Shown here one piece after another: positions 10,807-20,234 of a stretch of 64,000 nt of DNA (its first letter is position 1; each line of letters starts with the position of its first letter). The stretch covers positions 218,653 to 282,652 of the forward strand of contig CAJNDS010002774.1 of the NCBI GenBank assembly GCA_905221605.1, written 5' to 3'. A program made the translations under genes and the position numbers. Under the pieces are notes generated by a model. That model did not search any database and was not told the origin of the DNA. It worked only from the letters and a program-made list of their open reading frames with translations. This stretch comes from Symbiodinium natans. Lineage: Eukaryota > Sar > Dinophyceae > Suessiales > Symbiodiniaceae.

Positions 10807-11700
10807 TTACCGAGGGTGCATTAGCTGCCTCCACTGGGATCGGTCTTGAGATAAAGGTTGTAGTGCACGTATCAAGTCAGTGTTTCCAAACCAGTGTGAG
10901 TGGAGGGCCGCAATATCTTGTCGACTGGGTTGCGTATAAAAAGCATGAGAATGTTCATATACCCTAGGCGGCACGCGATTCTGAAGCAGATATTGCTGTC
11001 GAGTATAAGCCTCTGTCATGGCGAGCTCGGCCCAATGTATTCTGGGCGCTCCGACACGTCGTTGAGGAAATTGTATATAATTGTGGGAGGCGTTGAAACA
11101 AAAATGGTGTTCGAGCTGGGCTTCGTGGCGTAATAGATGGCCCAGATATGCGATTCTGGCCGATTGTATGTGTTGAGAGGGAGGTTGTAGTTTGGGAAGG
11201 TGCTCATATGACAATTTTAAGAGATACTCATTGGAGCATTGTTCATCTGTGGGTGAAAGTACCCTATGAAAAAAGGAGCTCTTAATAGAGAAAATCTTGC
11301 GCAAGGCTTTGTAGTGGATGGTGTTAAACGCTGTAGTTGAGATCTGGTGTAGATTTGGGACTCTGAGCCAAACAATAAGATGGCAAGGACTATCTGGGAG
11401 TGTACCAATAGCTTGCGTTTGTGTGAAATGCTGGAGTGTCGATAAAAGGCGTCGAGGGATTTGAGACATCGTATTGCTTGCGAATACCGGTGTTGGACGT
11501 CCTTATCCGCAGAGCTGTTGGCGCATAAATATGCTCCGAGATAATGGGCCACATCTGTGGGCTCAACCTCTGTAGTCTGAGGTGGGATGGAACCCCTAAC
11601 TTTAACTGGCAAGGAACTGGGGCAGCGGCAGGGGTTGCAGGAGTGTCTATAAGAACTATTTTTCCCTGCGAGTTGATAGCAAGGAGCTGGCACTTTTCTG
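10807..11700 (-). CDS. LINE region C-terminal to RT
   Basis: Two overlapping frames. The first contains YLGAYLCANSSADKDVQHRY and HSQIVLAILLFGSESQIYTR, and the second ALRKIFSIKSSFFHRVLSPT and ends near 10807. Phrases such as an L-G-s-E block followed by R-k-I-f-x-I are typical of the thumb/C-terminal region in LINE proteins. No zinc knuckle is seen. Confidence 0.75.
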
Positions 11701-12991
11701 GGTTAAGGTGGAGGCCTCGTAGGGTTGCAAGGTATTGGAGGAGGTGAAGGAGGCGATTTTGCGCCTGGGCTGTTCTAGCCAATAAGAGCGTATCATCAGC
11801 ATATTCCAAATCTGTTATCGGAAGATCATGGGAGTGAACAGAGGGAAGAACCTGATAAAGAGAACGGTACTCAAAGTAAAGGTCATCAAACAAAACAGAC
11901 AGAACAATGACAAAGAGATAGGGGGAAAGGGGGCATCCTTGGCGGATCCCGCGCCGAAACTGGTAGGAGGCAGATAGAGACGGCCCGTCCCGAACCCTAA
12001 AGGAGGCATTGGAATAGATTGCCATGATGCATGACACGTAGTGGTCGGGGACTCCTATTCTGGTGAGAGAAATACGTAGAGCTAGGTGACTCACAGAGTC
12101 AAAGGCTTGTGCCCAATCTAGAAATAAAGCGTAAAAAGACTCGCCGTGGCGTTCATGTATTTCAAGGAGACGGCGGATAATAAAGAGCGGAGCACTCGTC
12201 GATCTGCCGGCTCTGAAGCCGAACTGGTTTTACTGTGTTGACCAGGGATATCGGGCGATAGCTACTAGGAGATTTGGGGTCTTTCTTTTTACCTTTATAA
12301 ATCATGATAACTATAGCCGGGCCCCAATTGGATGGGGCGGTGGCTGAGTGAAAAATCTGGTTGTAATGATCAAGGAGAGAAAGTCTAAAGGATCTGGGGG
12401 CAAATTTCCAGAGCTCTACCGGAATCCCATCCGGTCCCGGAGCTTTACGGTGTCGCATTCTTTGTAGGGCTGCTTCGAATTCAGCCTCTGTGAAAGGGGA
12501 GCGCGGACAATTGACGATCGGAGATAGGCGGTGCGTCCGATGGGCACCAAACTTCTTTTGAAAGGTACTTAGCTAGAACTTCCGCTTTTTGAGACTTGGA
12601 GCATATTTTGCCGTTGGGTTCAGTGACCCCTTGGGTTCGAGGCGTATAGGGCTTTCGAATAAATTTGAACGTGGCCCATTGTTTCGAGGGCGGGCCTTTA
12701 CTTTCCTGGAGGAGTTGATTGCAGAGGTGCTGGCGTTTATCTTTTTTGACCTGTCGACGTACTGCCTTTCGAAGTTTGGCAGTGGTGTCGACATCCGTCT
12801 GCGGAGTGTTTTGAATTTGCTTGATGAGTGTCTTAGATTGCGAAGATAGATAAGCTTTATGGAAAAGTTCAGGGCCCTCGGGTTGCAGCTGGCGAGAGGC
12901 CTCTAGGACCTGCGCAGATAGGTCTGCAGCTTGCTGCTCAATACCTGTTGCGAGGGTGAAGTGTTGTCTCAGTATTGGCAGGAGAGGGCGC
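11390..12991 (-). CDS. LINE reverse transcriptase domain with N-terminal linker
   Basis: A basic linker (12991-12560) ends in KRQHLCNQLLQESKG and IRKPYTPRTQGVTEPNGK. After a frameshift the RT begins: FTEAEFEAAL, RKAPGPDGIP, then SSYRPISLVNTV, FGFRAGRSTS, motif A FLDWAQAFDSV (about 12125-12092), motif B GIRQGCPLSPY and motif C LEYADDTLLLA with YADD at 11803-11792. The stretch normally lying between PISLVNTV and FGFR is missing. Motif A's usual K is Q. Catalytic Asp residues remain, but the frame is broken. Confidence 0.92.
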
Positions 12992-13630
12992 TCAGGGAAG
13001 GAGTGCCTGCCAAGATTGGCGGCCGAGGTGAACCCCCTGGAAAGCTAGGCGATCTGCTCTGCGGTTACCTTCGTCACCGGAGTGGCCCTTGACCTTTAGG
13101 ATAGCGAGATCGACATGCTGTAGCGCGCGCGTCATATACGATCGGAGCTGTACTGTGAGCTCCGGGTGGGCTTGAGGTATAATGAGATCGTGACACAAAT
13201 TGTAAACATATAGGGAGTCAGTGTAGAGGTCTATGGACATATTCGTGAACTTTTTGTGGTGTCGGCAGATGTAGTCTAGCGCCTCAATAACAGCCTGCAA
13301 TTCACCCGAGTTATTGGAACCGATCGGAATAAAGGAAAGGTTCTGGCCTACCGGCCCATAGGAGTCAAACCAGACAAAATTTTTTCGGAATGTGAAGGCC
13401 CAACCGGCAGGGTTGCCGGGGCCCACATGAAGTTGGTCGGGACATGAGCCATCAGTATAGAGCTGGAGCGCCCCAACATCCGGGGTGGTGCGCGGCGTTG
13501 GGGGGCGGGCATGGACTTGCTTAAAAAGGGAGACGTAATAGGCCCGGTCCTGAGGCGTGTGTGGCGTGGTAGTCTTTGGGGTAGTCTTAGGCTTGGGTCT
13601 GGCAAACTTGTCAAAGGTCACCGTGAAGGT
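12992..13630 (-). CDS. RNase HI domain inside the LINE, upstream of RT
   Basis: About 209 residues. The four acidic catalytic positions of RNase HI are all visible: LYTDGSC (D), NNSGELQAV (E), LYTDSLYV (D) and GNRRAD (D), with KGHSGDEGN before the last. The reading frame is intact from end to end, unlike its neighbours. It joins directly, by a one-base shift, to the end of the endonuclease on one side and to the RT linker on the other. It is therefore an integral part of the polyprotein rather than a separate insertion. Confidence 0.92.
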   Translation of the reverse strand, partial: TFTVTFDKFARPKPKTTPKTTTPHTPQDRAYYVSLFKQVHARPPTPRTTPDVGALQLYTDGSCPDQLHVGPGNPAGWAFTFRKNFVWFDSYGPVGQNLSFIPIGSNNSGELQAVIEALDYICRHHKKFTNMSIDLYTDSLYVYNLCHDLIIPQAHPELTVQLRSYMTRALQHVDLAILKVKGHSGDEGNRRADRLAFQGVHLGRQSWQALLP

Positions 13631-14450
13631 GACCGGGAAATGTCTATGAAACCACGGTAGTTGCCATGTAATTTGGGAGGAGACAGCGGTGATTGGTGGA
13701 GAGAGCGCTCATTGATCAAAACATGGTCAATTACTGCGAAGTTTTGGGGAGTCGGAGCAAACGGCGAAGCGTCCGGGCTGGAGTTGATTTCCTTATAGGT
13801 AATTAGTTTCGTGTGTGGTCTCTTAAATTTCGAAGAAGCAAGAACATAATTCTCGGAGATCATAAATTCAAGCAGATACGCATAATTAGTGGTTTCATCA
13901 AAGGGGGAGTCGGTGGGAAGGACGGCCGGTCCTATGTATTCAGAGTAATCAGAAAGATCTTCCTTGACTATCCTGGCATTGAAATCCCCCGCCAGGACAA
14001 CAGTGGCGGGTTTAGGAAGCAGGGCTAGGTGCTCAGGGAGAGCGTCCCAAAACGCTTGTTTACACTTCAGATCTTGAGCAGAGTCTTGAAGCATGGAGGG
14101 GGCGTACACTGTGAGAATCACGGTGGGGTAGGGCTGCGTGCGCAAGATTAGCGCTGCAAGGCGCCTAAATTTCCCACCCTCCAGCACAGAGTGTATCCAC
14201 CGTCGGTAGTCCCTACGGGACTGGCGTCGCCGGCTGTTGCGGAGTTGGTGGCGCCTGGTTCGCGCTTCCAGCGAACGGCAATTGTCATGAAAAGGTTTGA
14301 CCCCTGACGCACTGCGAGATTCGTGGCCACTGAAATCAAGATTGTACCGATTATCCAGCCCATGGAGGGCAAAAAAAGTTAGATAAGATCTGTTTGGTGG
14401 AGGCGTGGCCTCCCGGCTTGCCGCTGGCGGCTCTCGCGGCGTGAATGTGG
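13618..14450 (-). CDS. LINE endonuclease domain (EEP/APE type), N-terminally degraded
   Basis: The open frame contains VILTVYAPS, VVLAGDFNARI and FAVIDHVLINERS. These are the YAPN-, GDFN- and IDHV-type motifs of the exonuclease-endonuclease-phosphatase fold used for target nicking. The final SDHxPV motif appears as HRHFPVTF in the adjacent frame just past the stop, so the last catalytic block is both mutated and frame-shifted. The N-terminal half with the first Asn/Glu motifs cannot be recognised upstream of about 14370. Confidence 0.85.
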
Positions 14451-14925
14451 TTGTAAAGATTATATGCTTTGTTACCATAGTAGACTTGATAATGCCTAAC
14501 CCCTCGCCTACAAAACCAGACCGAAAGGTGATCTTGACACCATACAAAGTGGTGGACCAGCATACCGTTTGCAAGATGTAAGGCTGGGGTTCGGAATTTA
14601 GTGGGGCAAGAGGAAAACGTTTTGTCATACAAATCACAATTGCAATGGATGCAGCTAATGTTCCCGTTTGCGCTGCGCAGTTTCCGATTCCTCTTTCTTC
14701 TCGAAATCGCGATGGTACGGCGGCCGCTGGTGGGCCGGTGGTGTTGGGTCTCGCCGCGACGAGGTGCAAACGGGTTCCCAACAGACGGTTGCCTAAAGCA
14801 GGGCTCTAGCTCAAAAAAGCATGGCTTAGCAACCCTGAAATTGGCACCCCCCAATTTTTTGGGGAAGGGGAAAACCAAGGTACGGTATGGGACCGGCACC
14901 CAGAGGGCGCTCATTAAGCATACGG

Positions 14926-15210
14926 CTTGAAGTACTCCACGGAAGCATAACCTCCGGATAATGTGGGAGTCTTGGGCTGTTTAGCCGAAGTACTGTTATT
15001 CTTGCGCCCCGCAGGGCTGATAATGTTATTCCGACGCGTACGGGCCGCAGTGTTGGCAATCTGCGCGCTAGGCGCGAGAGTATCGGCAATCTTTGGCCTC
15101 AAGGGCCTGATACTGTCAATCTTTTGGGCCGGGGCCCTAATGTCAATCTGTGGCGGGAAGCCAATGTCAGTCGTTGGGGCCAGTGCTCCAAGAGCCCCGG
15201 CTTGTCCTTA
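14926..15210 (-). other. Basic low-complexity open frame upstream of the LINE, possible ORF1 remnant
   Basis: On the minus strand an open frame of about 90 codons ends near 14926. It carries degenerate ~9-11 residue repeats: APAQKIDSI, LRPKIADTLAPS, AQIANTAAR, RRNNIISPAG, RKNNSTSAKQ. It is rich in R, K, N, S and P. A basic first ORF upstream of the endonuclease would be expected in a LINE, but there is no domain evidence. It may instead be chance low-complexity sequence. Confidence 0.35.
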
Positions 15211-15541
15211 AGGGGGGGGGAAGAAGAAACACGCAAAGGTAGAAGGAGAAGAAAATCACCGAGAGCAAAGAGGAAAAGGAAAAGTAGAGATAGAAGGAAG
15301 GAGCTTGCCGTCATTCGTGCTGCTAAGTCTGCGGTAAAGACTGGACGAAAATCATAAAAATCAGCTCAAACACCTGGTGGACAAAAATTGCCCCCACGCG
15401 CACCGCTACACTAACCAATGCGAGCCACTTCCTGCAAGGATAAGGGCGAGTGCTTCCATTATGTTGCCTTTGTTCACGTGGCTTCGGAATCTTACATTGC
15501 TGACATCTGCTTTGTTCAGGGTAAGGAGGGGTATGATCCAT

Positions 15542-16012
15542 TCAAAGAGATGGATAGATTACAGATAACTGCCAGTAGACTGCATCAGAGAGCCGAAGCC
15601 CCCGACTGCTGCGGCCCCTGTGTTGGTGTAGGGCTGTTCGCCCTTTGATGAGGGACAAAATTTGATCGTCACCGTCTGGAAGCCCGGCGGCTTTCTCAGC
15701 CAACACCTGAAAGAGGTCAGTCGTGACCTTGACCAAATCGGGCTGAAGCATCCAGGCAAAAATATCTTCGGACCTGGGGCGGGCGTTGGGCAAAACAACT
15801 TGGCATCGAAGATCCATGAACCATGATACAATGTAAAAGGTTTGCTGTAGGATCGGGTCATCTAGGGGGCCATAACAATTGACGATATCCTCGGACTGGA
15901 GGTCCCAAGCGGGGTGGTTCCAAGGAAGCTTAGTTGGGCAAGAGAGAGGAGGAGATCTGTCAAGGAGGTGGGTCATCCAACATGCTGCCCATTGTCTGGG
16001 GGTGTAGTGCAA
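15542..16012 (-). CDS. Unrecognised ORF, possible LINE 5' ORF
   Basis: Open frame of 156 codons on the same strand as the LINE and 5' of it. It includes DIVNCYGPLDDPILQQTFYI, WFMDLRCQVVLPNARPRSED and LFQVLAEKAAGLPDGDD. Composition is protein-like and the opposite strand is poorly open. It starts only with TTG directly after a stop, so it may be the continuation of a broken frame. No family recognised. Position suggests the element's first ORF or an unrelated exon. Confidence 0.4.
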   Translation of the reverse strand: MHYTPRQWAACWMTHLLDRSPPLSCPTKLPWNHPAWDLQSEDIVNCYGPLDDPILQQTFYIVSWFMDLRCQVVLPNARPRSEDIFAWMLQPDLVKVTTDLFQVLAEKAAGLPDGDDQILSLIKGRTALHQHRGRSSRGLRLSDAVYWQLSVIYPSL

Positions 16013-16948
16013 TCATCTTCTTTAAGTATTCATGCCATCCACAAACTGATACGTAGCCGAACAGGAGGAGTCAACTATCTCCATTTCATAAAGAATGCGG
16101 TCAAGCTGTAGCAATTCGCACTTTCGGGCTAATGGGGAGGAACTTCCAGCCCATCCAAAGCCCCCTTGAAGCTCCCCTTTAAGCTTCCCTTTAAGCCCCC
16201 CTTTAGCTTTCCCCTAAAGCCTCCTGTAACCTTTTTAAAACATTTTAAAAACCTGAGCTTCAAAAACCTACGCAAAATCCAATAAAACCCACTGAAACAC
16301 TGCAAACCTGAGAAAACCCCAGGGAAACCATCTGAAAGCTTTTTGAAAAAACCAAGACAAAAATTAACAAAACGGACATCCGCGGAACCCCTCTGACGAC
16401 CAATATCGGCGGGCCTTGTTGCATAATGGGCAGCCTTCGCCTGTGCAGGATCTGTCCACACTGTATGTCTGCTGTGGTGGAAGAGGACAGATGTCAGCTT
16501 TGACTGGAAGCTTGACTTTTTTGGGTAAAGCCAGGAGGAATATTGTGGTAAAAGCAGTCTTGGCAGGCAACCTGAGACACACGTGCAAAGCTGCACAACT
16601 AAGGGCCTTAAGGGCTTTTGCTTGCCACCTTTCTTGCCGGTTGGTTGTTCTTTTCTGGAGGCGTTGTTTTCACACGGGAAGCCAGATCTGGCTTTCACAG
16701 CTCCTCATTGCGAGTAAAACAAATAAGCCTCTAGTCGGTTCCGGTTAAATCTTGTGTCAGTCTTCCCCCAAAATTAGAACAGTGAACTTGTTTAGCACCG
16801 GAACTTTCTCTAACTGTGGAGGTCACTGAGCTTCCTAGCTTTTTGATCAATTTTGCTTCCCTCATCTTGGGTTAAACCAGTGTTTTTAAAAGCCTCTAAC
16901 AGTGCCGTTTGGACAGAAATCAACTGCAGGACGAGACGATTTCAACCG

Positions 16949-18005
16949 TTGTGTTGATTCGTTAAGGTTGCGCGCGACGCCCAAGCCAAACCACTCGAAA
17001 ATTCAACAAATTTGAATAATTAAGTGTTGATTTTGAGGGTTTTTTCAACATTTTCGGACACTTCAGAAATTTTGAAAATTCATTGAATAGTGCTGAATCC
17101 AGGGAAGAATTGCAAAACGAAAGACAAAGAATTGAGAGCGCCCAGCCTGAAAGAAAGCAGAGTTTCTTCTGCTCAATCTTCTGTCAAATTTCAGTGTGTC
17201 TTGAATAATGAAATGGAAAATGAGGCTGGGCGACTCTCAAGTCGTTCTGGCCATGAATAAGGAGAGGTCAGTGTGATTGTTTTTTTTTTTTTTTTTTTCA
17301 ATGTTTGCAAGAACTGCAAAAACATTGGTTTTTGGAGAAATTGAGAAAACACTGGAAAGAAGCCAGAGTCATGAAACTTAGACAACTTTAGCAGATTCAT
17401 GTACAGCAACACTTTTTTTTTCAGTTCAAGTTGCCTTTGCCCGTCTGAACAGAATTTTTCTCTTGGTAAAGAGATTTTTGAGAAACCGCCCTGAACTAAA
17501 ACACAAAAACAGATTGTTCAGCAAGTGTTTTGGTGTGTGCTGTCAGCTCGGTAAGCCTGTCGATGAACCAGAAAGAATCGGAACTTAAGAGTCCATGAGA
17601 ATGTGCATTTTGTGGTTTCGGCTGTTTTTCTGTGTGTGCATGCACAAGAGTTTTGTGGATGTGTGTGTGAGCATTTGTGGTTGCAAAGTGGTTGGTTTGG
17701 GTGCATGTCTTTGGCTTCAGTGTGCAAGGAAAGTTTCAGCGTGTGGGTAAAGGGTGGTAACGCATGGAGTCTCAGAAGTAACACCAAATAAAAAAACAAT
17801 GACCTTGCAAGTGTCTGCGTGTTTTTACCTTGTTTTTCCAATTGTGAATGGGTGTGTTGTGGTTTCGGCGTTTTGACAGTGTGTCATGAAGTGGTGGCGT
17901 TTGCGTGTATGTCGGCTGGGTTCTGCTGGCTGTTCAAGTGTGGAAGTGTGTGGGTCCAAAGGTGTGTGGATTTGGATACATAAAAAGAGGGCAAGAAATC
18001 AACTC
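16949..18005. repeat. Diverged direct duplication, copy 1
   Basis: Collinear with 18673-19250. Shared blocks include a 40-base stretch around TTAAGGTTGCGCGC (16962 and 18687), TTCAGAAATTTTGAAAATTC-like sequence (17060 and 18810), GCTGAATCCAGG (17092 and 18840), AGCCAGAGTCATGAAA/AGCTAGAGTTGTGAAA (17360 and 18885) and AAAAAGAGGGCAAGAA (17980 and 19230). Copy 1 is longer by several insertions, including an 18-base T run at 17279-17298. Confidence 0.75.
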
Positions 18006-18672
18006 CAAAAGGTAGGGAAGCCGAAGTGACCTCCACAGTATTCCTGGCTAGGCGGGCAAGATTAGAGTGGACAAGGGTGGAATTACTGTGGAGGCTACTT
18101 CCATGCGGTTGTCTTTTAGCTTGTGTTCAGCAGCCCTAAATGTTGTTGGCAACATGTAGGAGCACCGTCTTATTAGCTCTGTCTGAAGGGTGTTGAAGCA
18201 GTTGCCTCAAAGTTACACTTGCGGCTCTAAGTCGCTTCTTGCAGCCGGCTGCCGGGTCGTTGCTTGAAGGTTGGAAGAGCGCGCGTGCATGGCCAAAAAT
18301 CTTCTTACTTGTTCAATCTTAGTGTGTCACTCTTCATCAATCTTTACTTTTTTGGGCTGCTGGAATTCCGGCCCTCTGCTGTTCTTTCCACTTGAACACT
18401 TCTGGCAAGCTGCGTCTGACTGTAACTCGTCTTTTCCAATGCTCGCTAAGGAGCTGCGTTGCATGGAGCCTTCTTGCTGAGGTGGAAAGAATTAACAACT
18501 GCACGAAGGACAGCACAGCATGCCATCTAGGTTTGCAAGCTTAAGCTAATTCCGCCAGATGCCATATGCCGCGGACTTGGTCTGGCTGAAGTTGATTTTT
18601 TGGTTTGATTTTTCTATTTAAACGTCTGGTCTGGGAAAGTCTGTGGTGGAGACTGACTGTGAAGGTGAACCG

Positions 18673-19250
18673 TGGTGTTGAATTGTTAAGGTTGCGCGCA
18701 ACGTCCAAGCCAAACCACTTGAAAAATTGCAAAGTGTATTACCAGAAGTGAATAAGTGCAAGCAAGCAAAACACCAGAGTGCATTTAAAGGGTTTTTTCA
18801 CATTTTTGGAAACTTTAGAAATTTTGAAAATTCGTTCGTGCTGAATCCAGGAAGAATTGCAACAACCAAAAACACTGAAAAAGAAGCTAGAGTTGTGAAA
18901 ATAGACAACTTCTTCAGCAGATTTATGCACAGCTGTTCTTTTGTCGGAATTATCTCTCGGTTGAGTTGCAAGCTTCAGAAAGAGAGAGTTTCAAGTGTTG
19001 TCGATGTGTATTTGTGGTGCAAAGTGGGTTGGTCCAAAAGGTTGGCCAAAAATGACCTTTTGGACGCAACAACTTGAATGGTGGTGCATCGTTGGCTAAA
19101 CCCGTCAAAAGCGCAGCAACATCCACAGAACCTGAACACAAAATCTCAAACTCCAATTCCACAGCTTCCAAACTCTATGCTGTGTTGTGGTTTTGGGCGT
19201 TTTGGTAGAAAAGGGAATTTGGAGACACAAAAAGAGGGCAAGAATCTCCA
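18673..19250. repeat. Diverged direct duplication, copy 2
   Basis: Shorter partner of 16949-18005; all matching blocks are in the same order and orientation. It may be a dispersed repeat family rather than a local duplication. No ORF is shared between the copies. Confidence 0.75.
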
Positions 19251-19597
19251 TCCGCCACCGCGAAGAAAAGATCCGCAATATAGTGGGTAGTAGTCAGGAA
19301 ACCATACCCTACCAGAACTCCGAGAGCCTTGCTTTATCTAACTGCGGAACCGGGCATGCCAATATATTCGCAAGGTCAACATGTTGCAGCGCTCCCGACA
19401 ATCGAAGGCATTGCGCAATAATGGGGTCGTAGACCTTCAGATAAGACGCCGGGAAGGTCCAGGCAAATGAAGAAGGGTGTCTGCGTCTGCGATTTGTATC
19501 AACGCGTTCGAATCATGCAGCTGGTGCGGTAAGCCATTTAACACAACTCTCAGCCAGATTGGCGCGGCATTTAACATGGAGTTTATGGTCAAGAAGG

Positions 19598-19715
19598 GTT
19601 TGGGATTTAGGGTTCCAGGGTTTTAGAGTTTAAGTTTTAGGGTTCTAGGTTTCGGATTTAGGGTTTGGGTTTGGTTTTTTAGGGTTCTGTAGGGTTTTAG
19701 GGTTTAAGGTTGGAG
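19598..19715 (+). repeat. Degenerate TTTAGGG-like tract
   Basis: A run of TTTAGGG, TTTTAGGG and variants (GGATTTAGGGTTTGGG, TAGGGTTTTAGGGTTTAAGG). The plant/dinoflagellate-type telomere unit is TTTAGGG. Here it is interstitial and scrambled, so it is a relic or simple G/T drift rather than a telomere. Confidence 0.6.
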
Positions 19716-19964
19716 CTTTGGAAGTGACCATGTTAAACGCCACGCCTGGTCCAGATTTTACGCATGGCAGGACTGGTAAGTTTGCTTTGACGGAGTGAGA
19801 GAGGTTCCACTGACCGCGTCAAAGTGTATTTTCACGTCTCCAAGCCAACGGCCCGCGTCAGTTGAAATTGATTTTTTGTCCATAATGATTGTTCTTCTTT
19901 AAAATGTTTTATCTTCTGACGAGTGCTTCACCCAACAAGTTGTCTGCTTGGACGTTTCCCCTCA

Positions 19965-20055
19965 GTGTGAGTGGTGGTGTTTGTGGTGGTAGGTGGTTGT
20001 AGTGGTGACAGTAGTGGTAGTGGTGGCAGTAGTGGCAGTAGTGGTCATGATGAGG
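19965..20055 (+). repeat. GGT/AGT trinucleotide-rich microsatellite
   Basis: Imperfect GTGGTGGT, GTAGTGGTAGTGGTGGCAGT runs. Apparent Gly/Val-rich or His/Tyr-rich open frames over it are simple consequences of the repeat. Confidence 0.7.
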
Positions 20056-20234
20056 CAAGGTTTTGGGAAAGCAGCAGTAAGTTCGTTGAATTGCACTTTC
20101 GTTTTGGAAATTTCTGTGATTTCTACCGCGCTCTTGTTTTCGATGTCGTTGGAGTGTTTTGATGTGATGCCCACGCATTCCCGGTCATGTTCAACATATG
20201 GCTCCGTGTTTTCTGAACATGTAACAATTGCATA

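Larger units (their letters stand above)
10807..14450 (-). mobile_element. Decayed non-LTR retrotransposon (LINE): endonuclease - RNase H - RT - C-terminal region
   Basis: All domains read on the minus strand: APE-type endonuclease C-terminal half (14370-13618), RNase HI (13630-12992), linker and reverse transcriptase (12991-11700) and the C-terminal region after the RT (11700-10807). Frameshifts separate endonuclease/RNase H (near 13620), RNase H/linker (near 13040, in a G-run), linker/RT (near 12560) and RT/C-terminus. About 40 residues appear deleted between RT motifs 2 and 3. This is a dead copy. No poly(A)/poly(T) tail or target-site duplication was found. The placement of RNase H before RT is unusual. 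Confidence 0.92.

Noticed and set aside
19598-19715. Telomere
   Set aside because: TTTAGGG-like units are scrambled, short and interstitial.
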